From Winogradskyella sp. (GTDB lineage Bacteria > Bacteroidota > Bacteroidia > Flavobacteriales > Flavobacteriaceae): a DNA stretch of 64,000 nucleotides. Position 1 is the first letter of the stretch. Every line of letters starts with the position of its first letter. Below are positions 16,797 through 27,226 of this stretch, in pieces. The stretch is from contig NZ_JANQOM010000011.1 of the NCBI RefSeq assembly GCF_028289625.1, forward strand, positions 27,923 through 91,922, read 5' to 3'. The notes below the pieces were generated by a model. It searched no databases. It was given only the letters and a program-made list of their open reading frames with translations, and had not been told where the DNA came from. Both the position numbers and the translations under genes were made by a program.

Positions 16797-17785
16797 GCGA
16801 ATTGGTAATCTGAAAACTTTTCGAGGACCTCATCAAACGTGTCAAAAACATCTTTTGAATCATCGCTCGTTACCATTTTCATTCTGTATTCCTTAAAATT
16901 TGGAATTCCCTTAAAGTAGTTGGTATAATGCCTTCTCGTTTCAAAGACGCCCAGTTTTTCGCCCTTCCACTCAATAGACATTTGTAGATGACGTCTTGCG
17001 GCTTCAACACGTTCTGGCATTGAAATCGGAGGTAAATGCTCTCCTGTTTCAAAATAATGCTTTACTTGTTTAAAAAACCAAGGGTTACCTATAGAGGCTC
17101 TTCCAATCATAGCTCCATCTAACCCATAACTGTCTCGCATTTCAGCTGCGCGTTCTGGCGTATTAACATCGCCATTACCGAATACAGGAATATGCATTCT
17201 GGGATTGTTTTTTACCTGGGCTATTGGCTTCCAGTCAGCATTGCCTTTATACATCTGGGCTCTTGTTCTGCCATGAATAGCAATAGACTTTATCCCAACA
17301 TCTTGCAAACGCTCAGCTACTTCTACAATTTTTATAGAGTCATGGTCCCACCCTAATCGTGTTTTAATTGTTACTGGCAAATTGGTGCGTTTCACCATTT
17401 CAGCAGTTAACTTTTCCATAAGACAGACATCTTTTAAAATACCTGCTCCTGCCCCTTTTGAAACGACTTTTTTTACTGGACAACCAAAATTAATATCAAT
17501 AATATCTGGATTGGACTGCTCTACAATATCGATGGTCTGAAGCATACTATCCATATTGGCTCCAAAAATCTGTATGCCAACTGGTCGTTCTTTCTCATAA
17601 ATATCAAGCTTCATAACACTTTTTGCGGCGTTACGAATAAGGCCTTCACTCGATACAAACTCAGTATACACAACATCGGCACCCTGTTCTTTGCACAAAG
17701 CACGAAAAGGAGGGTCACTGACATCTTCCATTGGTGCCAAAAGTAAAGGGAACTCCCCTAGCTCTATGTTGTCTATTTTAACCAA
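16793..17785 (-). CDS. dusB: tRNA-dihydrouridine synthase
   Basis: A 330-residue FMN enzyme that reduces uridines in the tRNA D-loop. Family motifs: LLAPMEDVSDPPFRALCKEQGADVVYTEF, the catalytic Cys in DINFGCPVKKVVSKGAGAGIL, VTIKTRLGWD, SIAIHGRTRAQMYKGNADW, and VFGNGDVNTPERA for phosphate binding. Length and motifs favour the DusB branch. The gene ends inside the last codon of the opposing permease gene (shared TTAA). Confidence 0.92.
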   Translation of the reverse strand: MVKIDNIELGEFPLLLAPMEDVSDPPFRALCKEQGADVVYTEFVSSEGLIRNAAKSVMKLDIYEKERPVGIQIFGANMDSMLQTIDIVEQSNPDIIDINFGCPVKKVVSKGAGAGILKDVCLMEKLTAEMVKRTNLPVTIKTRLGWDHDSIKIVEVAERLQDVGIKSIAIHGRTRAQMYKGNADWKPIAQVKNNPRMHIPVFGNGDVNTPERAAEMRDSYGLDGAMIGRASIGNPWFFKQVKHYFETGEHLPPISMPERVEAARRHLQMSIEWKGEKLGVFETRRHYTNYFKGIPNFKEYRMKMVTSDDSKDVFDTFDEVLEKFSDYQFA

Positions 17786-17806
17786 GGCAAATTTTTTGGT
17801 GCAAAG

Positions 17807-18202
17807 CTAAGACTTTTTAAGGTATTTACTATTCAACACCCAAAAACCGTAACATCCTAAAATTAATTCACCAAGAGTTCCGAGAATATAGACTTCTGAA
17901 GGTAGGCCATCTGTAATACTACTTAGTATTCTACCAAAAGCTAAAGCCAACATAAAAACAGTATTAGACAGTAATGCCGATTTGAGGTAATCTAACTTCA
18001 AAATTCCTAAAATCCATAAGATTGAAAAGCCAAGATAAAGACCCATTACGGCTTTTGAGAAGTTCTTTTCGTCAATAGAATTGGGGTTGAGCTCTAAAAA
18101 TTCCCCCACGTTAAATCCATAAATGAAAGCTGCAGGAATAACAATGATTACTGAAACAATCAAGTGGATTTTGGTGATTATCGTTGTTTGAGATAATTTC
18201 AT
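17807..18202 (-). CDS. DUF4345-like four-helix membrane protein
   Basis: A 131-residue protein with four hydrophobic segments (about 12-30, 48-66, 75-95, 103-124). The pattern, with LGFSILWILG and the conserved middle AFGRILSSITDGLPS, resembles small DUF4345 membrane proteins. It follows dusB's start by 21 bp but in the same direction, so it may share its transcript. No function is known for the family. Confidence 0.6.
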   Translation of the reverse strand: MKLSQTTIITKIHLIVSVIIVIPAAFIYGFNVGEFLELNPNSIDEKNFSKAVMGLYLGFSILWILGILKLDYLKSALLSNTVFMLALAFGRILSSITDGLPSEVYILGTLGELILGCYGFWVLNSKYLKKS

Positions 18203-18313
18203 GGTTCATTCTCTAATCCAATCCAAAGTATACAGTGTAGAGGTAGTAACTGTGATTCCAATAATATTATCTGTCTTCGTTATGGCTTAAATTTCAGAGT
18301 TGTAAATGATAAT

Positions 18314-19075
18314 CTATTGCTTTCCCAAATAACAAAATGATAATTCTTCTTCGTAAGATTGAAATTCAATATCCCAAAAGTCATTATTTTTTAAATAGGA
18401 AATAATTTCAATGTAATTAGGTGAATCAATCACTGCTGTAGCAATGCAAGCTGAAAATTCGGTTTTTCGATTAATACTGCTTAATATTCCTTTTATTCTA
18501 TTAATTCTATTTGACAATTTAATGCCGTTAAGTTTTTTAAGTTCATCCGTTTCTATATAATCCTCGTAAAAAGCATCCATAAAATCAAGAACCATTAAAG
18601 ACTGCTCTGATCTAGGATTAACAAAATGTAGCCTATCATTTAATGCTACAGTTAAAATAGTGTTTCTTCCAATATTAGAGCTATCTTTGGGGTAAAGTCT
18701 AAAATTCTCAAAATATAGATGTTCTTTGGGGTTATCTATAAGTGGGTTAACTATTTTGTCCTTAACAGTATCTGTATCACCTTTTGTTGTATTACATTTT
18801 TTTGATGATGGTAGTAGATTACCCCATTCAACTACTTTATTAGGATACAGGTCTTTAGGAAAGAAATGTTCAATTTCAGTATATGTACTTTTCGTGTCTA
18901 GATTAATCTCGCTAAATGAACACTTCCCAAACGCAATCTTTCTTACCTCTTCATAAATATATTTATATTTCCAAACAACTTTTTTCTTGCCAGAATTTAT
19001 AAACTCTTTTGTAAGTCTTTTTTGTACTTTTTCAGTAAGTTTTTTAGGTTTATCTGATAATTCTAATTTTATCAT
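18314..19075 (-). CDS. ptuB: HNH-family nuclease, Septu PtuB-like
   Basis: A 253-residue protein with an HNH-type core: GKCSFSE (Cys52), YTEIEHFFPKDLYP (His70), then VEWGNLLPSSKKCNTTKGD (Asn86, Cys94, Asn95, Lys98). This EHF.PK...W.NLL..CN..KG arrangement is that of PtuB nucleases in the two-gene Septu defence system and in some retron effectors. The usual first CxxC is only CSFS, so zinc binding may be weakened or use other residues. Its ATG overlaps the ATPase gene stop by 4 bp. The C-terminal half (100-253) is helical and unrecognised. Septu role is inferred from the pair. Confidence 0.78.
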   Translation of the reverse strand: MIKLELSDKPKKLTEKVQKRLTKEFINSGKKKVVWKYKYIYEEVRKIAFGKCSFSEINLDTKSTYTEIEHFFPKDLYPNKVVEWGNLLPSSKKCNTTKGDTDTVKDKIVNPLIDNPKEHLYFENFRLYPKDSSNIGRNTILTVALNDRLHFVNPRSEQSLMVLDFMDAFYEDYIETDELKKLNGIKLSNRINRIKGILSSINRKTEFSACIATAVIDSPNYIEIISYLKNNDFWDIEFQSYEEELSFCYLGKQ

Positions 19076-20298
19076 CTAACTTCGGGAAACTGTTTTATTT
19101 GCATTTGAAGTACACGCTTTTGAGAATCTGAATCTGGTAATATATCCATAAGTTTGTCAAAAGCCTCTTTTGATTTTTCAAAATCAGCCTTGTCTAACCC
19201 TTCGTCAAACTGATTGATTAACTCCAAATATAAATCCGACTTTACCTTAGATTTCAACCCCATAACTTTATTTAGTATTTCCTCCACACTCCACCCTTTA
19301 AAACTTTTATTAGGCATACGAGAAATCGATACATTTGTTGAGTTTTTTTCTTTAACTAAAACATAAACATTGGCTTCTTGTAAAGATTGGACCACTAATG
19401 GGCTGTGAGTAGTAGCAATAAACTGAGTTTTAGGGAATAAATTAGATAATATTTGAGTAATATTCCTTTGCCATTCAGGATGTAAGTGTAAATCTATTTC
19501 GTCAATTAAAACAACAGCTGGTTCTTTTAAAGGATTTTGAGAATTTGGATACCTATCAAACATTTTTTTACAAAAATCTATAATCCATGATAGTGTTGAC
19601 TGATAGCCATAGGCTAAATCTTCAAACCTAAACCAACCTTCATTAGTTTTAAATTCAACATAATTATTTAGTCTTTCGCTTGTGTGGAATTTAAAATCCT
19701 GCAGCTCTGGAAATATTTCTCCTGTAATCACTGATTTTATTAAATCAAGACGTTTTTTAGCGGTTTTTTGTCCATTTTTAACAGCATAGTCTGTCTGTAA
19801 AAGCCATTCATTTAAATTTATTAGAGTGAAATCGGGGTTAAAGAGGGTTTCGTTATTACCCACATCTTCTTGAGTAGATAGTTTTATTTCTTTAGATGAG
19901 CGTCTATTTACCCCATAAGCATATATGATGAAATCTTTGAATTTCTTATTCCTCAGTATTCTCCTAGAGCCTCTATCGTTATGTTGTTCGGTTTCCAGTT
20001 CAAATAAACTATTATCAAATAAGGCCAAAGCTTTAATTTCGTGATTTTCAGAAAGACCCTTTGAAAGATAGAATATTTCTTCTTTCCCTTCTCTATCTAA
20101 TATCCCAGACTCCTCCTCAGATTCTAAACATGATAGTGCTTTTAAAATATTAGTTTTTCCTGTGCCATTGTTACCCAAAAATATTGTCCATGGATAAATA
20201 GACATATCATTTTTTAAGAATGTAATGCCATTTACATTCTCAAAATTCTTAAAATTAAGCTTCTCTATTTCAGCTATATAAACTGCACCTTCATTCAT
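19072..20298 (-). CDS. ptuA: AAA/SMC-like ATPase, Septu PtuA-like
   Basis: A 408-residue ABC/SMC-type ATPase of the OLD/PtuA kind. It has Walker A LGNNGTGKTN (residues 41-50), an ABC-signature-like LAYGYQSTLSW (228-238), Walker B VVLIDEIDLHLHPEW (262-276) and a switch histidine in ATTHSP (295-300). There is no Toprim domain, unlike OLD/Gabija nucleases, so cleavage must come from the partner HNH protein. The pair fits Septu type I. No reverse transcriptase or retron RNA is seen nearby. The island sits between housekeeping genes with its own upstream gap, typical of a small defence insertion. Confidence 0.8.
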   Translation of the reverse strand: MNEGAVYIAEIEKLNFKNFENVNGITFLKNDMSIYPWTIFLGNNGTGKTNILKALSCLESEEESGILDREGKEEIFYLSKGLSENHEIKALALFDNSLFELETEQHNDRGSRRILRNKKFKDFIIYAYGVNRRSSKEIKLSTQEDVGNNETLFNPDFTLINLNEWLLQTDYAVKNGQKTAKKRLDLIKSVITGEIFPELQDFKFHTSERLNNYVEFKTNEGWFRFEDLAYGYQSTLSWIIDFCKKMFDRYPNSQNPLKEPAVVLIDEIDLHLHPEWQRNITQILSNLFPKTQFIATTHSPLVVQSLQEANVYVLVKEKNSTNVSISRMPNKSFKGWSVEEILNKVMGLKSKVKSDLYLELINQFDEGLDKADFEKSKEAFDKLMDILPDSDSQKRVLQMQIKQFPEVR

Positions 20299-20357
20299 AT
20301 TATATACCTAGGCTCTAAATTAATTAAAAACACTTTAATCATTCACAAGGTAATTAT

Positions 20358-20384
20358 AAAAACTAAAAGACTACTTTAGTTTTT
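20358..20384 (-). terminator. hairpin terminator at the end of the M28 peptidase gene
   Basis: A 10-bp perfect stem AAAAACTAAA/TTTAGTTTTT with a 7-nt loop. The stop codon of the peptidase gene lies inside the arm, and the T run follows on the minus strand. It would separate the peptidase transcript from the Septu pair downstream. Confidence 0.65.
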
Positions 20385-21607
20385 ATTTTTTTATTGGCTC
20401 TTATTACAGAAATTGCCGCTTCATCACCTTTGTCAAATACCGATAATGCTCTCATATAGCTCATCATATCAGTAACAAGACTATCTCCCAGTTTTACTAC
20501 AACATCACCCTTTTGCAAGCCTGCATTAAAGGCTGGTGTGTCTTCTCGGGTACCATCGATGCGCATCCCCTTTCCATCAAATAAATAATCTGGCACTACA
20601 CCCAATCCTACCTTAAATCTTGGGACTTCTTCACTTTCATTTTTAGTGGTACGGAAGGCCAATTCACCATTATCATCTAGATCTGAAATAATATCAAAAA
20701 TATAATCTGAAATGAGATTCATTCCTTCATAATTCAATTTATCGGCATCATCAGCTGGTTTGTGATAATCCTCGTGTTGGCCTGTAAAAAAATGTAATAC
20801 AGGTACATCAATCAAATAAAACGACGTGAAATCACTAGGCCCTACACCACTCTCATTCTCAATCAGTTTAAACTTATCGTTATTAGCTTTTATGGTTTGT
20901 CTAAATAGTGGTGATGTACCAACACCATAAACGGCTAACGTACTATCTACTTTCAAGCGACCTACCATATCCATATTAATCATATAGTTTATGGATTCAG
21001 CATTAATCGTTGGGTTTTTTGAAAAATAATTAGAGCCCAATAAGCCCATTTCTTCCCCAGAAAACGCCATAAACATATAGTTGTTTTGATCTTTAATTCC
21101 TGTCGCTTCATTTTTCGATTTTAATCGTCTGGCCAAATCTAACATCACTGCAACTCCACTAGCATTATCGTCTGCACCATTGTGTACGGCTTTTTCTTCA
21201 CCTCTATGCAGTGAGCCTTCACCACCATAACCTAAATGGTCGTAATGTGCGCCAATAACCACAGTTGTTTTGGCTCCATTATCGATAAAGCCAATAACAT
21301 TACGTCCTGTAATTGTGCTGTCGGTATTTTTTGTAAACTCTACTTCCTTGTGTGGGTCTATTTTAGGTTTAAATGAAAAGGGCTGTAGAAAATCTTCTGT
21401 CCCTTTGGGTTGTAGGCCTATTTCCTTATACCTCTCAACAATGTACTTTGAAGCCTTTACTTCACCTTCGGTGCCTGTTTGGCGGCCTTCTAACTTATCG
21501 TCGGCTAGAAAAGCTACATCTTCCTTAATTTTATTTTCTGAAACTGCAACGTCTTTTTTGCAGGAAAAGAGACCCGCTAAAAGCAACAAAAACACTATTT
21601 TTTTCAT
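20363..21607 (-). CDS. M28-family metallopeptidase with PDZ domain (lipoprotein)
   Basis: A 414-residue secreted peptidase. The N-terminus has a lipobox (LAGLFSC, Cys16) so it is probably anchored in the outer membrane. The M28 zinc core follows: VVIGAHYDHLGYGG (His/Asp ligands), NGADDNASGVAVMLDLAR, FMAFSGEEMGLLGS (catalytic Glu-Glu) and the late HFFTGQHEDYHKPADDADK. A PDZ domain closes the protein (about 325-410). It likely trims oligopeptides in the periplasm. Divergent from the TolB-like gene. Confidence 0.9.
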   Translation of the reverse strand: MKKIVFLLLLAGLFSCKKDVAVSENKIKEDVAFLADDKLEGRQTGTEGEVKASKYIVERYKEIGLQPKGTEDFLQPFSFKPKIDPHKEVEFTKNTDSTITGRNVIGFIDNGAKTTVVIGAHYDHLGYGGEGSLHRGEEKAVHNGADDNASGVAVMLDLARRLKSKNEATGIKDQNNYMFMAFSGEEMGLLGSNYFSKNPTINAESINYMINMDMVGRLKVDSTLAVYGVGTSPLFRQTIKANNDKFKLIENESGVGPSDFTSFYLIDVPVLHFFTGQHEDYHKPADDADKLNYEGMNLISDYIFDIISDLDDNGELAFRTTKNESEEVPRFKVGLGVVPDYLFDGKGMRIDGTREDTPAFNAGLQKGDVVVKLGDSLVTDMMSYMRALSVFDKGDEAAISVIRANKKIKTKVVF

Positions 21608-21667
21608 AAGTATATCTTATTTTTACGCAAAATTAGGCATTAATAGCCATTTATTATACGCTTTAAC

Positions 21668-22783
21668 ATGAAGAAATTAGCTCTAATTCTTGTTGTATTG
21701 CTGTCATTTTCGTCTTGCAAAAATGAACCCCCTAAAAGCACAGAAACTTTTGAATCTGCCCAGAAAGATTCAGCTAAAGTTAAAAATCCATTAATTTATC
21801 CGGAAGAGAGAAACTTTAAATCACTGCGACAAGTCACTTTTGGCGGTGATAATGCTGAAGCTTATTGGAGTTTTGATGATAAACAATTAGTCTTTCAGTC
21901 TAATCATTCTAAATGGGGCGTCAGCTGTGATCAAATGTTTTTAATGAATGCCGACGAAACCCTATCAGATAGTATTGCGCCACCAATGGTAAGTACTGGA
22001 ATGGGAAGAACGACCTGTTCTTATTTTTTACCCGACAACAAACACATTATTTATGCTTCTACACACCTAGGTGGCGAAAAATGCCCTGAAGTCCCAGCTA
22101 AAGAAAACGGAAAATACATTTGGCCCATCTACGAGAGTTACGACATTTTTGTTGCAGATTTAGAGGGTAATATTATAAGCCAATTAACCGATGAAACTGG
22201 TTACGATGCCGAGCCAACCGTATCGCCAAAAGGTGATAAAATTGTATTTACTTCAACACGTAGTGGCGACTTAGAGCTTTATACTATGAATATCGATGGT
22301 ACAGATGTAAAACAAATCACCAACGAATTGGGCTATGATGGCGGTGCGTTTTTCTCACCAGATGGCACTAAACTTATCTTTAGAGCTTCTCGACCAAAAA
22401 CGGAAAAGGAAAAAACTGAATATAAGGAGTTACTCGCCAAAGGTTTGGTAGAACCCAGTGATATGGAATTGTTTATCTGTAATGCTGATGGTTCAGATTT
22501 GCGCCAATTGACTTTTTTGGGCAATGCCAACTGGAGTCCATTTTTTCATCCGAGCGGAGAAAAGATTTTATTTTCTTCTAATTTTGAAAGTGAAATTGGT
22601 TTTCCTTTCAACCTTTACATGATTGATACCGATGGGAAAAACCTAAGACGAGTCACACATGGCAAAACTTTTGAAGCTTTCCCAGTATTTTCTAATGATG
22701 GCAAACATTTGGTGTTCTCCTCTAATCGTAACAATGGTGGCACAAGAGATACTAACTTGTTTATAGCGGAATGGCAAGATTAA
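21668..22783 (+). CDS. TolB-like PD40 beta-propeller lipoprotein
   Basis: A 371-residue lipoprotein (LLSFSSCK, Cys17) made of WD40-like PD40 repeats: SFDDKQLVFQSN, SPKGDKIVFTSTRSGDLELY, SPDGTKLIFRASRP, HPSGEKILFSSNFES and SNDGKHLVFSSNRNNGG. Such propellers resemble TolB and the N-terminal propeller of S9 peptidases but here no peptidase domain follows. Probable periplasmic binding role. Its stop overlaps the TonB-receptor stop through TTAA. Confidence 0.82.
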   Translation: MKKLALILVVLLSFSSCKNEPPKSTETFESAQKDSAKVKNPLIYPEERNFKSLRQVTFGGDNAEAYWSFDDKQLVFQSNHSKWGVSCDQMFLMNADETLSDSIAPPMVSTGMGRTTCSYFLPDNKHIIYASTHLGGEKCPEVPAKENGKYIWPIYESYDIFVADLEGNIISQLTDETGYDAEPTVSPKGDKIVFTSTRSGDLELYTMNIDGTDVKQITNELGYDGGAFFSPDGTKLIFRASRPKTEKEKTEYKELLAKGLVEPSDMELFICNADGSDLRQLTFLGNANWSPFFHPSGEKILFSSNFESEIGFPFNLYMIDTDGKNLRRVTHGKTFEAFPVFSNDGKHLVFSSNRNNGGTRDTNLFIAEWQD

Positions 22784-25209
22784 TTTAAATCCTTTAACCT
22801 TTCGCGTTCTTCCACATCTGTAGTTCTCTCGTTTGTATTGAGTTTGGTGTTTCCGAAGTTATAACGAAATCCTATTCTTACGAATCTATTATCGACATCA
22901 TCAAACCTTGCACTAGACTGATTTAAATAGTTAATTGAGGATTCATAATCTTGAAAGTTGAATATATCTTCCACTACCAACGATATTATGGCTTTTTTAT
23001 TAAAAATAGATTTTGAGATACTCAATTCAGATACTAACCTATCCTCAACAATTTGAAACTGCTGTAAATTCTTACCTACCCAAGTCAATGTAAGGTTGAT
23101 GTTTAGGCTCCTATCTTTTAATAAAAACAGGTTATTGGATAATTCACTATAATTAGCCCATTGATTTAATTCTACAAAACTTTCTCCAAAGTTAGCCTCT
23201 TCAGAAATGTTATAAAAAGATGTTACAAAAGAAATGTTCCAATCACTTAGCTCATAATAATCAAAAGCAAAGTCAAACCCATAATCTACTTTTTTATCAA
23301 GATTAACTGGAGTAAAGGCGACAATATTGGTTTGGTTATCTTGCCTTGGCAATTCAACAATGTCTCCGTCATAATTCATGTAATAGGCCTCAACGGTAAA
23401 ATACTCTAGAAAATTGATTCCAATCTTATAATGATCTCTATAGGTAGGTATTAAGTTAGGGTTACCCAATACCACCGTGTTTTCATTTATAAAGAAAGTA
23501 AATGGATTTAAATTGGTATAACTCGGCCTTGTAATGCTACGTTTATAGCTTCCATAAATATTAACATCATCAGAGACTTGATGAGACAGACTGGCATTTG
23601 GAAACCAATTGAGATAATCTTGTGTATTGGTTTCGTTCAAGGAAACCGACTCTCCTTCTATATTGGTTTGCTCAGCCCTTAATCCGATATTCAAATCCCA
23701 TTTATCCCAGGATTTGCTATAGTTAGAATAAGCAGCAAAAACTTTTTCGTCGTATTTGAAGGCATCTGTATTATCAGGGTCCAGAACTCCTTGACCGTTA
23801 ATGATGTTTGTTCGCGTAATATCGCTATCTGTGTTTACATTAGAATATTTTAGACCAGCATCGAAAATAGAGGTGTCGTCAATAGCTAAATTGTAATCTA
23901 ATTTACCGGTAACAATTTGAGTGTCCTGATTGGCAAGTGTATTGAATTCTGAGTCATTAACATTACCCTGTTCATCCTGAAATACGTTTTGGTCACGCTC
24001 ATAATCATAAATGGTATAGTGGGCATTGAAAGTTAAACTAGATTCATTTTCAAATTCGTGTCTAAATATTAAGTCTGAACCTATATTATACTTTTTGTCT
24101 CTAGATAAATTATCAGCAGCAAAGCTCGATAAGAAGTTTTGATTTGCATCAAAAATGTCGGTGTTGTTTTTTATTTGGTATTTAAAGTATGGAGTGTATA
24201 AGCCTGTGCTTGTAAGGCTTAATGTGTTTTTGTCGTCAAGATAATAGTCGAAATTAAGATTAAGTTTATGTGTTTCGGACCATGTGTTTCTATTTACATT
24301 AGATCGCCATATTTGGTCAATGGTATTATTGTCATCTAAAAAGTTAACACTATCGTCCTGATCTCTATTAATCTTCCGGTTAGTATAACTATAATTAAGG
24401 TTAAGATTAATTTTGTTGTTCTTAAAGTAATGATTGGTAGCTCCATTATAACTTGGAAAAACCCCTTGAGTATATTTAGTTTCAACACTACCTCTATAAC
24501 CCGTTACCAAATTTTTACTCATTATAATGTTGATGACCGATCCGCTATCGGCATCGTAATTTGCGGGAGGGTTGGTAATTACCTCAACAGACTTTATACT
24601 ATTGGCCGGCGCACTTTCCAACAACTGAATAAGTTCGTCTTGGGTAAGTTGCACTTTGCGATTGTTAATATAAACAGCTGCTGGTGCACTTTTAATGTTT
24701 ATACCTCCTTCACTCACAATAACACCTGGCGTGCTCTTTAATACACCCAGTGTATTACCTTCTATTAAAGCCGTATTTTCAACATTGAAAATTAGTCGGT
24801 CAGGTTTGCGAGTGATGGTTGGCTTTTTTGCGATAATAGTAACTTCATCTAAGCTCTCGGACAGTTCTCTAAGCGCAATCGTTTTTAAATCTAGCTGACC
24901 CGTTAACACTATTACTTGCTCAAAAGTTTCAAAACCAATAATTGTTGCTACAACTTTATAACTACCAGCTTCCAAGTTTTTAAATCTAAAGGATCCATCA
25001 TCATTTGTTGCTGTACCCTTAATAATAGTAAATCCACTGCTGCTTTTTAAATCATCAACAACCGATTTACTAAGTACTATATTCACTAATGAAAGTGGTT
25101 GATTCTGGGCATCAACAACTCTTCCAGAAATAGAGTAATCCTGAGCAGAAGTATTCAGAGCCAGCACAAGCAGAAAAGTGCTGATGTAAGAACGTAAGTG
25201 AGCAATCAT
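22780..25209 (-). CDS. outer-membrane beta-barrel TonB-dependent receptor
   Basis: An 809-residue outer-membrane protein with a signal peptide (about 1-22, ending NTSAQ), a carboxypeptidase-regulatory-like domain (ISGRVVDAQNQPLSLVNIVL, about 27-110), a plug region (STPGVIVSEGGINIKSAPAAVYINNR) and a long beta-barrel with many alternating aromatic strands ending VRIGFRYNFG. The C-terminal tail after the barrel is short and charged. The family imports siderophores, glycans or peptides; no SusD partner is adjacent, so the ligand cannot be named. Confidence 0.87.
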   Translation of the reverse strand: MIAHLRSYISTFLLVLALNTSAQDYSISGRVVDAQNQPLSLVNIVLSKSVVDDLKSSSGFTIIKGTATNDDGSFRFKNLEAGSYKVVATIIGFETFEQVIVLTGQLDLKTIALRELSESLDEVTIIAKKPTITRKPDRLIFNVENTALIEGNTLGVLKSTPGVIVSEGGINIKSAPAAVYINNRKVQLTQDELIQLLESAPANSIKSVEVITNPPANYDADSGSVINIIMSKNLVTGYRGSVETKYTQGVFPSYNGATNHYFKNNKINLNLNYSYTNRKINRDQDDSVNFLDDNNTIDQIWRSNVNRNTWSETHKLNLNFDYYLDDKNTLSLTSTGLYTPYFKYQIKNNTDIFDANQNFLSSFAADNLSRDKKYNIGSDLIFRHEFENESSLTFNAHYTIYDYERDQNVFQDEQGNVNDSEFNTLANQDTQIVTGKLDYNLAIDDTSIFDAGLKYSNVNTDSDITRTNIINGQGVLDPDNTDAFKYDEKVFAAYSNYSKSWDKWDLNIGLRAEQTNIEGESVSLNETNTQDYLNWFPNASLSHQVSDDVNIYGSYKRSITRPSYTNLNPFTFFINENTVVLGNPNLIPTYRDHYKIGINFLEYFTVEAYYMNYDGDIVELPRQDNQTNIVAFTPVNLDKKVDYGFDFAFDYYELSDWNISFVTSFYNISEEANFGESFVELNQWANYSELSNNLFLLKDRSLNINLTLTWVGKNLQQFQIVEDRLVSELSISKSIFNKKAIISLVVEDIFNFQDYESSINYLNQSSARFDDVDNRFVRIGFRYNFGNTKLNTNERTTDVEERERLKDLN

Positions 25210-25322
25210 TAGTTAGGTTTGAATTGCAATATAAAGATTGTTTTTTACTTTATGCTATGGTTTTTCCATAGTTCATAAAGGTTTTAAAGTGTTTTTTACT
25301 ACTTCAAACATAAGAAATCAAT

Positions 25323-25330
25323 TATATTTG
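25323..25330 (+). promoter_or_regulatory. -7 promoter box for lepA
   Basis: TATATTTG is an exact TAnnTTTG match 30 bp upstream of the lepA ATG, in the divergent gap with the TonB receptor gene. A T-rich stretch upstream could be a weak -33 element. Confidence 0.5.
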
Positions 25331-25360
25331 CACCCAAATTCTTGGCTAAGAAAAAGATAG

Positions 25361-27157
25361 ATGAAGAATATTCGCAATTTTTGCATCATAGCACATATTG
25401 ATCACGGAAAGAGCACACTGGCAGACCGATTATTGGATTTTACGGGATCTGTTACTGATAGAGAAAAACAGGACCAATTGTTAGACAATATGGATTTGGA
25501 GCGCGAAAGAGGTATTACTATAAAATCCCATGCTATCCAAATGGAGTATACCTATGAAGGCGAACAATATATTCTAAATCTTATAGACACACCGGGTCAT
25601 GTCGATTTTTCTTATGAAGTGTCTCGATCTATTGCTGCTTGTGAAGGTGCGCTTTTAATTGTTGATGCTGCTCAAAGTATACAAGCGCAGACTATTTCAA
25701 ACTTGTATTTAGCCTTAGAGAACGATTTGGAAATTATTCCTGTATTAAACAAAATTGATTTACCAAGTGCTAACCCTGAAGAAGTTACTGATGATATCGT
25801 CGATTTATTAGGCTGTGACCCTGAAGAAGTCATTCCCGCCAGTGGGAAAACGGGGCTTGGCGTTGAAAATATTTTAGCAGCTATCATAGAACGAATTCCT
25901 GCTCCAGAAGGCAATCCCAACGAACCTTTACAGGCCTTGATTTTTGACTCAGTTTACAATCCATTTAGAGGTGTTGAAACCTATTTTAGGGTGATTAACG
26001 GTTCAATAAGAAAAGGGCAAAGCATTAAATTTATAAATACAGGCAAAAGCTATTTTGCGGATGAGGTTGGCACATTAAAACTAAAGCAAGTCCCTAAGCA
26101 AGACATAAAAGCTGGCGATGTGGGTTATTTAATTACAGGAATTAAGGATGCTCGAGAAGTTAAAGTTGGTGATACTATAACTGATGCTAAAACACCAACA
26201 ACCAATGCCATTGGAGGGTTTGAAGATGTAAAACCTATGGTATTTGCCGGAATATATCCTGTAGATACCGAAGATTATGAAGAACTTCGTGCATCAATGG
26301 AAAAACTTCAACTCAATGATGCTTCATTAGTATTTCAGCCTGAAAGCTCTGCGGCTTTAGGCTTTGGTTTCCGCTGTGGCTTTTTAGGAATGCTACATTT
26401 AGAAATAATCCAAGAACGTTTAGAGCGTGAGTTTGATATGACTGTTATTACAACGGTGCCAAACGTTAGCTATCATGCCTTTACTAACAAAAATCCCGAT
26501 GATATTGTTATTGTAAACAATCCTTCGGATTTGCCCGAACCTTCGACCTTGAATCGAGTTGAGGAGCCGTACATAAAAGCTACAATAATCACAAAATCGG
26601 ATTTTGTCGGTCCTGTAATGAGTCTTTGTATTGAAAAACGTGGTCAAATTACCAATCAGACCTATTTAACCACAGAGCGCGTTGAGTTAAGTTTCGATAT
26701 GCCATTAGCCGAAATTGTTTTTGATTTTTATGATCGACTAAAAACGGTTTCAAAAGGTTATGCGTCTTTCGATTACTCACCAATCGGTATGCGAGCCTCA
26801 AAATTAGTTCGTGTTGATATATTATTGAACGGTCAGACCGTAGATGCCCTTTCCGCTCTTGTACATGCGGATAATGCCTATACCATTGGTAAAAAAATGA
26901 CGGAAAAGCTCAAAGAGCTCATTCCAAGGCAACAATTTGATATTCCAGTTCAGGCCGCAATAGGCGCAAAAATTATTGCCAGAGAGACCATTAAGGCCCT
27001 TCGAAAAGATGTTACTGCTAAATGTTACGGAGGAGATATTTCGCGTAAGCGCAAACTTTTAGAAAAGCAGAAAAAAGGTAAAAAACGTATGCGTCAAGTT
27101 GGTAATGTAGAGATACCTCAACAGGCATTTATGGCCGTTCTAAAATTGAATGATTAG
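25361..27157 (+). CDS. lepA: elongation factor 4 (translational GTPase)
   Basis: A 598-residue GTPase that acts on stalled or translocated ribosomes. It has the G1 motif AHIDHGKST (11-19), the switch [12 protein letters not shown]3 [11 protein letters not shown]4 VLNKIDLP, the LepA-specific domain with [18 protein letters not shown] near the C-terminus and the end [14 protein letters not shown]. Length and order match LepA throughout. Confidence 0.97.
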   Translation: MKNIRNFCIIAHIDHGKSTLADRLLDFTGSVTDREKQDQLLDNMDLERERGITIKSHAIQMEYTYEGEQYILNLIDTPGHVDFSYEVSRSIAACEGALLIVDAAQSIQAQTISNLYLALENDLEIIPVLNKIDLPSANPEEVTDDIVDLLGCDPEEVIPASGKTGLGVENILAAIIERIPAPEGNPNEPLQALIFDSVYNPFRGVETYFRVINGSIRKGQSIKFINTGKSYFADEVGTLKLKQVPKQDIKAGDVGYLITGIKDAREVKVGDTITDAKTPTTNAIGGFEDVKPMVFAGIYPVDTEDYEELRASMEKLQLNDASLVFQPESSAALGFGFRCGFLGMLHLEIIQERLEREFDMTVITTVPNVSYHAFTNKNPDDIVIVNNPSDLPEPSTLNRVEEPYIKATIITKSDFVGPVMSLCIEKRGQITNQTYLTTERVELSFDMPLAEIVFDFYDRLKTVSKGYASFDYSPIGMRASKLVRVDILLNGQTVDALSALVHADNAYTIGKKMTEKLKELIPRQQFDIPVQAAIGAKIIARETIKALRKDVTAKCYGGDISRKRKLLEKQKKGKKRMRQVGNVEIPQQAFMAVLKLND

Positions 27158-27226
27158 CCCTTTAAAACATTGTAATTCTTTAAATACTCTTTAGTATCTT
27201 TAACTCTGTCATCATAATGCATTCTG

